Shown here in pieces: positions 47,269 to 56,946 of a stretch of 64,000 nt of DNA. How positions within the stretch are numbered: position 1 is the first letter of the stretch; each line of letters opens with the position of its first letter. The notes under the pieces were generated by a model. It saw nothing but the letters and a program-made list of their open reading frames with translations, was not told the origin of the DNA and searched no databases. The position numbers and the translations under genes are program-made. Origin of the DNA: an uncultured Hyphomicrobiaceae bacterium (GTDB lineage: Bacteria; Pseudomonadota; Alphaproteobacteria; Rhizobiales; CALHAX01). The stretch is taken from NCBI GenBank assembly GCA_937931785.1, contig CALHAX010000001.1:1-64000 (forward strand), read 5' to 3'.

Positions 47269-48189
47269 CTAACGTAGCCCTGCTGGTGCTGGTTTTCGGC
47301 GCGCGCCCGAGATGGCGTTACCGGCAATCGCTGCGAGCAGGATCGAACCGCCGATCATCGTCGAGAGGCCTGCTGCTTCGCCAAGGAAGAGCCAGACCCA
47401 GAGCACGCCGAGAATGACTTCCAGCATGGAAAGCAAGGCGAGTTCCGCCGCGGGAACGGATTTTGATCCCAACGTGTAGAGTGTCAGGCCGAAGCCGAGT
47501 TGGAACACGCCAAGACCAAGGCAAAGCAACGCGTCATGGAGCGAAATCGCAACGCCGATGCCGGATGTCAGGCAGAACGCCGTTGCCGCACCGAAGGAGA
47601 AAACTGAACCGAGGAAAACGGCGGGCAGCATGTCGTTCGTCTGTCGCCAGCGCAGCGCCACGGTGAAGAGGGCAAAACCCAGAGCCGAGGCGACGGCCAA
47701 CAGATTCCCCATCATGTAGCCGAGTGCGATGCCTTCGCTGACCATCAGGCCAATGCCGCCGCTGCCGATGAGCATGGCAACCCAGGTTGCTGGGCGGACG
47801 CGTTCGCCGAGCATCACCCAGCCGAGAACGGCAGCAAAGAAAGGGGCGGCGGCGAACAGGAAGAGGGCGTTGGCGACCGTTGTGAGTTGGATCGCGGCGA
47901 TGCCACCGGCGAACGCTACGACGAGTGCAAGTCCGCCGTATATCGCTGGCAATCCGGCATCGTAGATCGCCTGAAACGGGCGGCCACCGCTGCGCACCGA
48001 GATCAGGACAAACAGGAACGGGCTCAACGAGATCGAGCGATAGACAAGGATCTGCGATGTGGTGGCCCCGTCCATGAAACGAACCACCAGCCCCATGACC
48101 GACCAGCACGCGCCTGCCAGCAGCACCAGCAGAACGCCACGCTGGTAGGCGCGGTCGGGCAGGGCAATGGTGTCGAGGGCGATGGCCAT
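47269..48189 (-). CDS. EamA/DMT-superfamily transporter
   Basis: A 306-residue membrane protein with ten spans in two EamA repeats (about 18-150 and 165-295; for example VLLVLLAGACWSVMGLVVRF and LLAVASALGFALFTVALRW). It exports small metabolites or amino acids in characterised relatives; the substrate is unknown here. The 462-residue ORF start lies in the divergent neighbour, so I use ATG 48189 (MAIALDTIALPDRAYQRG). Confidence 0.88.
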   Translation of the reverse strand: MAIALDTIALPDRAYQRGVLLVLLAGACWSVMGLVVRFMDGATTSQILVYRSISLSPFLFVLISVRSGGRPFQAIYDAGLPAIYGGLALVVAFAGGIAAIQLTTVANALFLFAAAPFFAAVLGWVMLGERVRPATWVAMLIGSGGIGLMVSEGIALGYMMGNLLAVASALGFALFTVALRWRQTNDMLPAVFLGSVFSFGAATAFCLTSGIGVAISLHDALLCLGLGVFQLGFGLTLYTLGSKSVPAAELALLSMLEVILGVLWVWLFLGEAAGLSTMIGGSILLAAIAGNAISGARRKPAPAGLR

Positions 48190-48342
48190 GCGGCAACTCA
48201 CAGGTACTGAGACGAGCGTTGAGCGTACATGACGCAACACGGGATTGCCCATGTCCAATTGCGCTGTCAGTGTGTTGGCTGCGACGATATTTGAAATAGT
48301 GCGTTGTTCGTATGTTCCCCCATTGAATCTGGAGGTTTCAGT

Positions 48343-49206
48343 TTGGCTCAGGCGTCGTTGCTGCAACGCACGAAAATTCCGGTGTGGCGTACGGTTGCTG
48401 CGGGGTATGGCGCTGTGTTTCGGCAGTTGCCGGCGCTCCTCAGGGCGGAGTGTGTGCTGATCGGCATCGCGCTTGTCGTCATGTTTGCGATCAACTGGAG
48501 CACATGGGACGCGTTGGCGAACATCGCGACAATCCAGGAGGGGAGTGAACCAGTTATTGATGGCATCGACGAAGTGAGTTGGACGGGATCCATACTTGAG
48601 TGGATGACATGGTTCGTGCCGATTATTCTCGTACTTCCCGCGGTCGTGAGGTTGCACAGGTCGATGATTTCCGGAGTTCCAATTCGTGCTCAGTCGGGGC
48701 GAGAGGTCGTCAGTTCTGCTCTAAAAGTCACAGTGGCGTATCTCTGGTTGTTATTTCCGATAATTGCGTTGATCCTAATTCTTGAGCAAATGGATTTGTT
48801 TCTGGATGATACCCAAGACGGCACGTTTTCTGCTGTAATTGGCTTTGCGACTTTCGCAGTAGTTCTCGCTTGGCTTATACTCTACCCGCGCGCGGCCATT
48901 CGCGTCGCGGCTGTTGCCATTGGTCGAGACGACATTGGTTGGGGGGAGTCATGGCAGGCCAGTCGTGGCAGCACGTTGCGTTTATCCATCTGCTTTCTAT
49001 TGCTGATCATGCCAATTTCGATAACGCTGATAATTGCATTCTGGTCGGGTGAACCGACCGGCCAACTCGGAAGCGCGCTTTACGGTGTGGCCGATTCTGC
49101 GACGACAATGCTCGTAATGTTGTTCGAGACGGCGCTGCTGTCCCTCGCCTATCTCCACTTCTTCGGCACCGACGAACCCGCCACCACGCTTCCTGATAGC
49201 CAATAA
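48343..49206 (+). CDS. Hypothetical polytopic membrane protein
   Basis: A 287-residue protein if started at TTG 48343, which has GGAGG eight bases upstream (the track start at 48304 lacks one). About six membrane spans: IGIALVVMFAINW, WFVPIILVLPAVV, VAYLWLLFPIIALILIL, IGFATFAVVLAWLILY, LSICFLLLIMPISITLII and LVMLFETALLSLAYLHFF. One loop, YPRAAIRVAAVAIGRDDIGWGESWQASRG, is also seen in glycerophosphoryl-diester-phosphodiesterase-associated and DUF975-like membrane proteins. Function unknown. Confidence 0.65.
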   Translation: MAQASLLQRTKIPVWRTVAAGYGAVFRQLPALLRAECVLIGIALVVMFAINWSTWDALANIATIQEGSEPVIDGIDEVSWTGSILEWMTWFVPIILVLPAVVRLHRSMISGVPIRAQSGREVVSSALKVTVAYLWLLFPIIALILILEQMDLFLDDTQDGTFSAVIGFATFAVVLAWLILYPRAAIRVAAVAIGRDDIGWGESWQASRGSTLRLSICFLLLIMPISITLIIAFWSGEPTGQLGSALYGVADSATTMLVMLFETALLSLAYLHFFGTDEPATTLPDSQ

Positions 49207-49240
49207 AAAAAGCCGCCCCTGTTTCCAGGAACGGCTTTCG
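49204..49240 (-). terminator. Rho-independent terminator for cspA, possibly bidirectional
   Basis: AAAGCCG...CGGCTTT stem with inner CCTG/CAGG pairs and a short loop. On the minus strand it is followed by TTTTTTTATTG. It also lies directly after the stop codon of the convergent plus-strand gene, whose 3' side reads CGGCTTTCG and is less U-rich. Confidence 0.85.
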
Positions 49241-49287
49241 AACATTTCGGATCGTCCGGCCCGTTTGGGGCGGGTTCTCCAACAACC

Positions 49288-49497
49288 TTATGCAGGCTGG
49301 ATGCTGTTCACGGCAGGCTTGCCAGTGCGCGGATCGTCCGCGACGTCGAAGGATACTTTTTGTCCTTCTGCAAGGCCTTGCATGCCAGCACGCTCAAGCG
49401 CAGTGGCGTGGACGAAAACGTCCTTTTCGCCATTGTCAGGTGCGATAAAGCCGTAGCCTTTTTGGTCGTTGTAGAATTTTACGGTGCCCGTTTCCAT
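49288..49497 (-). CDS. cspA: Cold-shock-domain protein
   Basis: A 69-residue single CSD RNA chaperone. The RNP1 motif KGYGFIAP and RNP2-like DVFVHATAL are both present, and the protein begins [12 protein letters not shown] as in CspA proteins. AGAAGGA precedes the ATG. About 300 bases without a gene lie upstream, long enough for the structured 5' leader common in csp transcripts. Which of the organism's csp paralogues this is cannot be told. Confidence 0.93.
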   Translation of the reverse strand: METGTVKFYNDQKGYGFIAPDNGEKDVFVHATALERAGMQGLAEGQKVSFDVADDPRTGKPAVNSIQPA

Positions 49498-49801
49498 GGG
49501 AAGTCCTTCTTAAGTCCAGTTATGGTATTGAGCCGACATTGCACGACGCAACGACAGTTCGGTATTCGACAATTTCTGGAGGGGGGTCTGTACGTGCGCC
49601 AAGGTTTCCTGAGGCGGTGCGGCCCGGATATCCGGCCAAAGTCGATAGCATGGATATAGCGGTTCGATGGGGCACTTACAAGGCATGAACGGCAGGTCGA
49701 GGACGAAGTTTCTCAATACCTCGTGAGAACAATCGGTTGCGTGCGTTTGTGACAGCGTTATGACATTGAATGCATGAAACAGCGCGCGCACTGCTCTGTT
49801 T
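49498..49801. other. Gap upstream of cspA
   Basis: No gene is supported: the 49510-49809 minus-strand ORF overlaps the next gene and shows no family features. The region probably holds the cspA promoter and leader RNA. A small palindromic patch GGCCCGGATATCCGGCC lies at about 49620-49636; nothing else stands out. Confidence 0.5.
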
Positions 49802-50020
49802 TCAGGCAAACAGGAACGCGGTTGCGCCAGTGGCGTACACGGCTCCAGCCACGATCATGAAGAAGCCAAAGGCCATGCCGTAACGTGGCATGCGACGTGC
49901 GACTTCCAGCGCAACAACAGCGATCACCGCAAAGATCGCGAAATTGTTCATCGCGAACCCCGACATGTTGAACAGCGTGTCAGGAAATACTGTGAGAAAA
50001 CCGTTTTCGAAAAATTCCAT
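49802..50020 (-). CDS. Small two-span membrane protein
   Basis: A 72-residue protein, MEFFENGFLTVFPD..., with two hydrophobic segments (AIFAVIAVVALEVA and GFFMIVAGAVYATGATAFLFA) separated by RRMPRYG. AGAGGTGATG before the ATG gives a good ribosome-binding site. Family not recognised. Confidence 0.6.
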   Translation of the reverse strand: MEFFENGFLTVFPDTLFNMSGFAMNNFAIFAVIAVVALEVARRMPRYGMAFGFFMIVAGAVYATGATAFLFA

Positions 50021-50112
50021 GTCATCACCTCTGTAACCGGTTGCCCGAAGAAATGATGACAGGTCCTGGCGGTTGTGACAGCGCGACGTGCGTTGACCAT
50101 TAACCTGCGTGG

Positions 50113-50625
50113 TTAAGCGGTGTGGTTATCGGCTCGATCAGGCAAGTCGTAGACAACTGTGTGCCGCAACTGCCGATAGCCAAGGGTTTCGTAAAACCTG
50201 CGTGCGGTCTGGTTCTCGGCATAATACTCGAGACGAATGCGCTGCGCATTCGTTTCATGAGCTATACGGTCCACGGTTTTCATCAAAGCAGCGCCGATGC
50301 CATTGCATCGTCGTTCCTTTGCGACAATGAGGTCGTGAACCGTAATTATCCTCAGTGGGACGAAAATGCGATTGCCGTTGGTCTCGTCGATTGACATGCG
50401 AACATAGCCGATAACATCATCTTTGCCTTCGGCAGCGACGTACACGATGTTCTCTTCTCCAGCGATTGCGTTTTCGATTTTGATCTGATCCATGAGCGTG
50501 GGTTCGCCTTGGCGTATTTGCAGGCGATCGAAAGACTGATGGAATCTATCGATTTGCTGCAGCAACTCACAAATGCAAGGTGCATCGGTTTTTTGGGCAG
50601 GGCGAATGGTGATGTCCGGCCCCAT
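50113..50625 (-). CDS. GNAT-family N-acetyltransferase
   Basis: A 170-residue acetyl-CoA-dependent acyltransferase. ITIRPAQKTDAPCICELL opens the fold, VHDLIVAKERRCNGIGAALMKTVDRIA contains the pyrophosphate-binding loop (R-R-C-N-G-I-G-A, a Q/RxxGxG/A variant), and NQTARRFYETLGY is the C-terminal hallmark. Substrate unknown. It is 44 bp downstream of the HisC-like gene on the same strand. Confidence 0.88.
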   Translation of the reverse strand: MGPDITIRPAQKTDAPCICELLQQIDRFHQSFDRLQIRQGEPTLMDQIKIENAIAGEENIVYVAAEGKDDVIGYVRMSIDETNGNRIFVPLRIITVHDLIVAKERRCNGIGAALMKTVDRIAHETNAQRIRLEYYAENQTARRFYETLGYRQLRHTVVYDLPDRADNHTA

Positions 50626-50669
50626 GGCTCAGCTCTTGTTCTCGAAGTTGGACTGGCAGACCATTTGCG

Positions 50670-51788
50670 TCACACTGCGACGCGCAGATTGACAGTTAAT
50701 TCATTAAGCACGTCCGGCAATGCCACCTCCAGAAGATCCAGATGGGCGTCGGTTCCAGCGGAAATGCGGACGCAACGGTTTTGCGGTTCAACAAAAGGCA
50801 TGCGGATGAAAATACCGCGTTTGCCCAGACCGTCAACGATGCCCTTGGCAAACGCCGCATCCCGACCGCAATCAACGGCAACGAAGTTTGTGGCGGATGG
50901 CAAGGCTTTCAATCCGTTTTGCGTAGCGATCGCCCCGATCCGTTCCCGCGATGTGGCGACCTTTGCGACGACGTCGGCCAGGTAGTCCTGATCAGCCAAT
51001 GCAGCCATTGCACCAGCTTGTGCCATGCGGCTCATACCAAAATGGTTGCGAACTTTGTTAAATGCCAGAGCGATGCTTTCGTGCGCGATCCCGTAACCGA
51101 CACGGACCCCCGCCATGCCATAGGCTTTCGAGAAGGTGCGGAAGCGGATGAGGTTCTTGCGCGAGACGTCGATGGCGGGCGCCGTGCCCTCTGGGGCGAA
51201 TTCAACATAGGCTTCATCAAGGCAGAGCAAGCTTTTGTTTGGCATGTCGTCGATCAGGTCTTGCACGACGGTCGCCGGGTGCCAGCTCCCCATTGGATTG
51301 TCGGGGTTGGCGAAATAGACAAGCGGTGCGCGTTCCACCTTTGCGAGTGCAAGCAACGCGTGCGGGTCTTCCATATCGTTACGATACGGCACGGTGACCA
51401 ATTCACCGCCGAAACCGCTGACATGGAAATTGAACGTGGGGTACGCGCCAAGTGACGTCGCGACCTTTGTGCCCGGTTCAACCACCATGCGGACGAGCAA
51501 TCCGAGCAATCCGTCGACGCCTTCGCCAACCACAATGTTCTCCGGCGCCACGCCGTGATGCGCGGCAAGAGCCTGCTTCAGGTCGTGGTTTTCCGGATCA
51601 CCGTAACGCCAGGATCCTGCAACGGCATCCTGCATTGCCTTGATTGCTTTGGGTGAGGGACCAAAAACGCTTTCGTTCGCGCCGATCCGTGCAGCGAATG
51701 GTTGACCGTGCTGCCGCTCAAGTGTTTCCGGACCGACAAACGGAACATGTGCGGGCAGGCTCTCGATCAGCGGTGTGAACTGCGTCAT
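50670..51788 (-). CDS. HisC-like class I aminotransferase
   Basis: PLP aminotransferase of 372 residues resembling histidinol-phosphate aminotransferases. IGANESVFGPSPKAI at the N-terminus, PDNPMGS, CLDEAYVEF, the lysine-bearing TFSKAYGMAGVRVGYG and the C-terminal RISAGT are all present. Without his-operon neighbours it may instead act on aromatic amino acids or a catabolic substrate. Divergent from the sulfhydrylase gene, with 204 bp between starts. Confidence 0.85.
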   Translation of the reverse strand: MTQFTPLIESLPAHVPFVGPETLERQHGQPFAARIGANESVFGPSPKAIKAMQDAVAGSWRYGDPENHDLKQALAAHHGVAPENIVVGEGVDGLLGLLVRMVVEPGTKVATSLGAYPTFNFHVSGFGGELVTVPYRNDMEDPHALLALAKVERAPLVYFANPDNPMGSWHPATVVQDLIDDMPNKSLLCLDEAYVEFAPEGTAPAIDVSRKNLIRFRTFSKAYGMAGVRVGYGIAHESIALAFNKVRNHFGMSRMAQAGAMAALADQDYLADVVAKVATSRERIGAIATQNGLKALPSATNFVAVDCGRDAAFAKGIVDGLGKRGIFIRMPFVEPQNRCVRISAGTDAHLDLLEVALPDVLNELTVNLRVAV

Positions 51789-51992
51789 CTGCGGCGCTCC
51801 TCGGGACTGGCAATGGGTCGTTTTGGACGATGCACCGATCCGTCAAAGCGCATTTGGCGTGTTGTCGTCAACCAAGCCGTCCATTTTGACGAGGCCTTGA
51901 GTTGACCAAAGGGCCTGTGCCCTGCGACAAAGCGCCAGATCCCGAACCCTCAACCCGTTCGTTCCGCAACACCGCTCAAAGGCAGGTGCTCC

Positions 51993-53279
51993 ATGACGCT
52001 TCCCAAGAACCCGAATTTCGCAACGCTTGCTGTTCACGCCGGTGCGCAACCTGACCCAACCACGGGCGCGCGCGTGACGCCAATCTATCAGACGGCATCC
52101 TATGTGTTCGACGATGTTGAGCATGCGTCCGCACTGTTCAATCTGGAAGCGTTCGGCAATATCTATACGCGGATCAACAATCCGACACAGTCCGTACTCG
52201 AAGAGCGCGTGGCGGCACTTGAAGGCGGGACAGCAGCGCTGGCGGTGGCCTCCGGTCACGCGGCGCAGCAACTGGTGTTCCATACGCTGCTGGAGCCGGG
52301 CGACGAGTTCATCGCGGCACGCCAACTCTATGGCGGCTCGATCAACCAGTTCAATCACGCGTTCAAGAAATTCGACTGGCACGTCAAATGGGCGGATGGC
52401 ACGGATCCGTCGTCGTTCAAGAAGCTTGTGACCAAGAAGACCAAGGCGATCTTCATCGAGTCCATCGCCAATCCGGGCGGAATCGTGATGGACATCGCGG
52501 CCATTGCAAAGGTCGCCAAGTCTGCTGGCGTTCCGCTGATCGTCGACAACACGATGGCAACGCCATACCTGTGCCGACCCAAAGAGCATGGCGCAGATAT
52601 TATCGTTCAGTCGCTCACCAAATTCCTTGGCGGTCACGGCAACTCGGTCGGTGGCATTATTGTCGATTGCGGAACGTTCGACTGGATGAAGAGTGGAAAA
52701 TTCCCGACCTTGAGCGAGCCATGCCCGAGCTACAACGGCATGAAACTTGGCGAGACGTTCGGGAACTTCGCCTTTGCCATAGCGTGTCGTGTTCTGGGCT
52801 TGCGAGACCTCGGCCCTGCAATTTCTCCGATGAACGCTTTTTTGATCCTCACCGGGATCGAAACGCTGCCATTGCGCATGAACCAGCATTGCAAGAACGC
52901 CAAGGCCGTCGCGAAATTCCTCGACAAGCATCCGGATGTAGCATGGGTGAACTATGCCGGATTGAAGGACAGTCTCTACCATCATCTGGCAAACAAGTAC
53001 TGCCCGGAAGGGGCCGGTGCCGTGTTCACGTTCGGGCTGAAGGGGGGGTACGATGCCGGGGTTAATCTGGTGCGGAACGTGAACCTGTTCAGCCACCTCG
53101 CGAACATCGGCGATACGCGCTCACTGGTCATCCACCCCGCCTCGACAACGCACAGTCAGTTGACGCCCAAAGAACGGGCTGCAGCCGGCGCAGGTGATGA
53201 TGTCGTGCGGCTTTCGATCGGTCTGGAAGACAAGAACGATATCATCGCGGATTTGAAGCAGGCGATGAAGAAGGGCTGA
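51993..53279 (+). CDS. metY: O-acetylhomoserine sulfhydrylase (aminocarboxypropyltransferase)
   Basis: PLP-dependent Cys/Met-metabolism enzyme forming homocysteine from O-acetylhomoserine and sulfide. The 428 residues are longer than MetB/MetC types and fit MetY. FATLAVHAGAQPDPTTGARVTPIYQTASYVF opens the family, and the PLP lysine is in QSLTKFLGGHGNSVGG. I looked for a SAM-type riboswitch in the 204-bp leader and did not find a convincing one. The antisense 1254-bp ORF is a shadow. Confidence 0.92.
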   Translation: MTLPKNPNFATLAVHAGAQPDPTTGARVTPIYQTASYVFDDVEHASALFNLEAFGNIYTRINNPTQSVLEERVAALEGGTAALAVASGHAAQQLVFHTLLEPGDEFIAARQLYGGSINQFNHAFKKFDWHVKWADGTDPSSFKKLVTKKTKAIFIESIANPGGIVMDIAAIAKVAKSAGVPLIVDNTMATPYLCRPKEHGADIIVQSLTKFLGGHGNSVGGIIVDCGTFDWMKSGKFPTLSEPCPSYNGMKLGETFGNFAFAIACRVLGLRDLGPAISPMNAFLILTGIETLPLRMNQHCKNAKAVAKFLDKHPDVAWVNYAGLKDSLYHHLANKYCPEGAGAVFTFGLKGGYDAGVNLVRNVNLFSHLANIGDTRSLVIHPASTTHSQLTPKERAAAGAGDDVVRLSIGLEDKNDIIADLKQAMKKG

Positions 53280-53344
53280 AACGCTCAATTAACGGACCCG
53301 AGCCCGTGCTAAGGTTTCGCTCTTCAGGATTCGGGCGGCGCACC

Positions 53345-54073
53345 ATGCAATGGACTGATGAAGGCATTGTAATCGCAGTGCGCCCGCATGGGGAAACGTC
53401 TGCGATCGTGGAAGTATTCACGCGCCAGCAAGGTCGCGCACTCGGGCTTGTCCGTGGCGGACGGTCACGGCGCATAAGACCGGTGCTGCAGGCGGGCAAT
53501 CATGTCGATGTAACGTGGAAAGCGCGGCTCGAGGAACATCTCGGGCAGATGACGCTGGAGTTACGCTGCGGTTACGCTGCACAGTCTCTGGACAGCCGAA
53601 TGGAGTTGGCGGGCCTGTCGTCGATGTGTTCGTTGCTGCGGTATCTGCCGGAACGCGACCCGCATCGCAATCTCTACGAGGTGACGCTCTTCGTTTTCAG
53701 TTTCTTCGATGATGTGGACGTCTGGCCTGCGCTGATGGCGCGTTGGGAACTGGAGCTGCTTGAAGAACTGGGGTTCGGGCTGGACTTGAAGACGTGTGCG
53801 GCAACAGGGGGAACGGAGGATCTGCGGTATGTCTCACCGAGGTCGGGATGCGCTGTGTCAGGAGAGGCCGGGGCACCCTATGCGGACAAGCTGCTTAAAT
53901 TGCCTGGTTTCCTGCAAGGCGGTGAAGACCGTCAGGCCACGGTCACCGATATTGTCGATGCGCTTGAATTGACCGGATATTTTCTCTCTCGTGATGTTGT
54001 GGAACCGCGTGGAGACGTTCTGCCTGAAACACGGGAGCGATTGCTGGGGTACTTGCGCAAGAAGATGATGTAG
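53345..54073 (+). CDS. recO: DNA repair protein RecO
   Basis: Recombination mediator that loads RecA with RecF/RecR. The 242 residues begin MQWTDEGIVIAVRPHGETSAIVEVFTRQQG, a typical alphaproteobacterial RecO OB-fold start; the track start at 53306 lies in the leader. The central helical part and C-terminal segment (TGYFLSRDV...PETRERLLGYL) match the family. The zinc-finger cysteines are largely absent, as in many proteobacterial RecO proteins. Confidence 0.93.
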   Translation: MQWTDEGIVIAVRPHGETSAIVEVFTRQQGRALGLVRGGRSRRIRPVLQAGNHVDVTWKARLEEHLGQMTLELRCGYAAQSLDSRMELAGLSSMCSLLRYLPERDPHRNLYEVTLFVFSFFDDVDVWPALMARWELELLEELGFGLDLKTCAATGGTEDLRYVSPRSGCAVSGEAGAPYADKLLKLPGFLQGGEDRQATVTDIVDALELTGYFLSRDVVEPRGDVLPETRERLLGYLRKKMM

Positions 54074-54109
54074 GGCAGTGAAGAAAAATTCCTCAACCTC
54101 GTGCAAACT

Positions 54110-55486
54110 TCAGGGTGATCGTGCTGTGAGGATCATGAAGCGTCCAGCAAGAAGGCTGCCTGTGACCGTCAACCCAACGGCCATGCCCCACCATAATCCG
54201 TCGACACCGAACCCGGCGGGGAAAGCCAGCACCCACCCGCCAGCAATACCGAAGAGCCAATAGCCAATTCCGGCAAACCACATCGGCACAACCGTGTCCC
54301 GCAGGCCGCGCAGCGCCAGGGCCGCCATCACCTGCAACCCGTCAAACACCTGAAAGAATGCGGCAAGGATCAGCAGCCGTGTCGTCAGTGTCAGCACGTC
54401 GTTGAAACCGGGATCGTCGGGGCTGAGAAAAGTCTCGACCAGCAACCGCGGGAAAGTGATGGGAATGACAGCGAGTACAATCAACAACACGATGCCCATG
54501 GTGAATGTCAGGATACCGGCTTGTCGGGCTGACGACATGCTCCCACGCCCGATACTGTAGGCGATGCGCACCATCCCGGCTTCTGCAAGACCGTGCGCCA
54601 TGACAAATGCAATGCCAATCCACGCAATCATGACCTGATACGCGGCAAGAGGAACAGGTCCCAGCAAGCCGGAAAAGATCGAAACGGCCGCAAAGAGACT
54701 GGCTTCAAGAATAACAATCCCCACGACGGGCAGTCCGAGGCGAATGATCTCGCCACAAATCGTGCGGTCGACCCTCAGTCGCCCCAGAAAAAGTCCATAA
54801 CCGCGCAGCGTGGGTGTGACATAGGTATAGGTCACAAGCGCGAGCAACATGAACACGGAGACAATGGTTTTGGCCCACCCAGCGCCGGCGACACCAAGTT
54901 CGGGCAAACCGTAAACACCTTCCACCAGCCCGCGACACAGGACATAGTTCAGTGCGACGGCCGCGAGCGTAATCACAAGGACAGCCCCTGTCTTTGCGAG
55001 CGAGGCGACGAATGTGCGAAGGGTGAAAAACCAAAGCACCGGCAAAATTGCAAAGGATACCGGCTGCAGGTAGGCGGCCATGGGGTCGATGATGACATCG
55101 CTTTGGCCTGTCAGGGCCAGGATCTTGTCCAGGTGCCACACGAGCAGAGTTGCGGGCACGCCAAGTGCGGTGGCAATGAGAAGGCCCTGGCGCGCAGCCA
55201 TACCAGCATCAGTCTTGCGACCACCTCCCTCAGCTTGCGCCACCAGAACCCCGGTGACGGAAAGCAAACCCACCAGAATGACAATGACCTCATGCGTCAT
55301 ATCACTGGCCAGACCGATGCTCGCGAGTTGCTCATAGCCGAGCTTGCCAACAATGGCCTTGCTCGTCAGGGCCATTACGAACTCGGAGAGATAGGCGGCA
55401 ACAAGCGGGCCGGCGATCGTCAGCAGCATGCGGGTTTCAGCCGCCCTGGTCGGTGTTGGCGGCGTGGCGACTGGCGTGCTGGTCAT
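54110..55486 (-). CDS. MATE-family multidrug/sodium antiporter
   Basis: A 458-residue membrane protein with 12 spans in two homologous halves; LLTIAGPLVAAYLSEFVMAL begins the first, AEAGMVRIAYSIGRGSM the second. NorM/DinF-type exporters use Na+ or H+ gradients to expel drugs or metabolites. I start at MTSTPVATPP (ATG 55486) because the first ATG adds only a basic MRRPKVNN lead. It lies 108 bp downstream of the aminotransferase operon, so readthrough is possible. Confidence 0.9.
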   Translation of the reverse strand: MTSTPVATPPTPTRAAETRMLLTIAGPLVAAYLSEFVMALTSKAIVGKLGYEQLASIGLASDMTHEVIVILVGLLSVTGVLVAQAEGGGRKTDAGMAARQGLLIATALGVPATLLVWHLDKILALTGQSDVIIDPMAAYLQPVSFAILPVLWFFTLRTFVASLAKTGAVLVITLAAVALNYVLCRGLVEGVYGLPELGVAGAGWAKTIVSVFMLLALVTYTYVTPTLRGYGLFLGRLRVDRTICGEIIRLGLPVVGIVILEASLFAAVSIFSGLLGPVPLAAYQVMIAWIGIAFVMAHGLAEAGMVRIAYSIGRGSMSSARQAGILTFTMGIVLLIVLAVIPITFPRLLVETFLSPDDPGFNDVLTLTTRLLILAAFFQVFDGLQVMAALALRGLRDTVVPMWFAGIGYWLFGIAGGWVLAFPAGFGVDGLWWGMAVGLTVTGSLLAGRFMILTARSP

Positions 55487-55593
55487 GTTGTTTACTTTGG
55501 GCCGCCGCAAACGACGGAAGGACTGAAGAAGAAGTGCAGGATGGTCGAAGCACGTTCAATCAACAAATGAAAACGCGTTACAGTCACAGGCTT

Positions 55594-56934
55594 TCATGCG
55601 GTGCTTTGGTCAAACGTATCCCGAACAAGTGGTGCTCTGGCTTCAAGTGTGTCTGTCAGAGCCATTCTGAAACGATCAAGATCGTCGTTCGTCATGGGAA
55701 GGGACATGTTCATCATGCCACGTCGCGCGTAAAACTGGCCGCGTTCCATCATGTCCAGGTGGATCAGTTCATGCAAACCCGATGGCGTTCGGGCAGAATC
55801 AGGCGGTGCGGATGGCGTATCTTGCGCGAAATGAAGTGCCATCATCGATCCGAGTCCCGTAATCTGAACGGGCAAATCAAGCGCGTCGATTTCGGCCTTG
55901 AGGGTACTGCGGAAGGCATTGCCGCGATTAAAGAACGTGTCTGCAACCTGTGGAGTGAAAACCTGCTCCAACCCGGTGTGTCCTGCCGTCATGGTCAGGA
56001 TATTGTTGTTGAACGTTCCGGCATGTCCCCAGGCGTCCGCACGTTCCGGGTCAAAGCGATCCATGATATCCGCGCGACCGCCAAAAGCACCAAATGTCAG
56101 ACCGCCGCCAAGATATTTTCCAAAAGTCGCAAGATCTGGCTTGATCTGATGGTGTCCCTGCAACCCGCCTGCTGTGAGACGCGAGGTCATGACTTCGTCG
56201 AAAATCAGCATTGCGCCAGTCGCCTGCGTGGCATCTCGGAGCGCCTGCAGGAATTCATGAGTTCCGGGAATAGCGCCTCCGGCACCGACCATCGGCTCCA
56301 CCAGAACGGCGGCGAGCGTATCGCCCAACTCATGGATTTTCTCCACCACCTCGGTTGCATTGTTATACGTCGCGCGGTGAATCGGAAATGGGAGATTAAG
56401 CGGACTGTCGCCAGAAAACGTCAATACACCGCCGTGGTAAGAGCGGTCCATGACCAGAATGTCTGTTCGGCCCGTGAAGGCGCGTGCGGCGGACAAGGAC
56501 AATATATTGGCTTCCGTACCTGAATTGCAGAATCGCAACCGTTCGATGGCAAGGAAGCGGTCGCACATCAGTTGCGCAAACTTGGCATCCACGGCGTTGG
56601 GGCCACCGAGGGTCAATCCGTTTTGCAAGGCGTGCGTGACCGCATCCTCGATAATCGGGTTGCTGTGTCCGTAAAGCCCCGCCGTGTACTCGCCCAGAAA
56701 ATCTGCATACGTGTGGCCGTCGACATCCCAAATGCGCGCGCCTGCGCCTTTGGCCACCGTGAACGGATAAGGTCCGAAGTGTAGAACGGAGCGCGTATTC
56801 CCACCGGGCATGACGGCTTTCGCCGCCTCAAAACACGCCTGCGATTTCGGACGGGCTGCAACATAACTGGACCGTGCGTCACACAGCGCCGTCTCCAGAT
56901 CCAGGTTTCTGTTTGCCGTTGTCGTCCCGGTCAT
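55594..56934 (-). CDS. Class III (GSA-type) aminotransferase, operon gene 5
   Basis: A 446-residue PLP enzyme. VMPGGNTRSVLHFGPYPF resembles HemL-type start regions, RFCNSGTEANILSLSAARAFTGR binds PLP phosphate, FDEVMTSRL holds the cofactor aspartate, and TFGKYLGGGLTFGAFGGR has the lysine. It is the last gene of a five-gene operon with a ureohydrolase 12 bp upstream, which points to transamination of a released amino acid. Not the tetrapyrrole enzyme, judging by context. Confidence 0.87.
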   Translation of the reverse strand: MTGTTTANRNLDLETALCDARSSYVAARPKSQACFEAAKAVMPGGNTRSVLHFGPYPFTVAKGAGARIWDVDGHTYADFLGEYTAGLYGHSNPIIEDAVTHALQNGLTLGGPNAVDAKFAQLMCDRFLAIERLRFCNSGTEANILSLSAARAFTGRTDILVMDRSYHGGVLTFSGDSPLNLPFPIHRATYNNATEVVEKIHELGDTLAAVLVEPMVGAGGAIPGTHEFLQALRDATQATGAMLIFDEVMTSRLTAGGLQGHHQIKPDLATFGKYLGGGLTFGAFGGRADIMDRFDPERADAWGHAGTFNNNILTMTAGHTGLEQVFTPQVADTFFNRGNAFRSTLKAEIDALDLPVQITGLGSMMALHFAQDTPSAPPDSARTPSGLHELIHLDMMERGQFYARRGMMNMSLPMTNDDLDRFRMALTDTLEARAPLVRDTFDQSTA

Positions 56935-56946
56935 GACAAGTTCCTC

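Noticed and set aside
51789-51992. Possible SAM-II-type riboswitch before the sulfhydrylase gene
   Set aside because: Alphaproteobacterial met genes often carry one, but I could not find the required pseudoknot sequence blocks.
51843-53096. 417-residue minus-strand ORF
   Set aside because: Antisense shadow of the O-acetylhomoserine sulfhydrylase gene; low-complexity Arg/His-rich translation.
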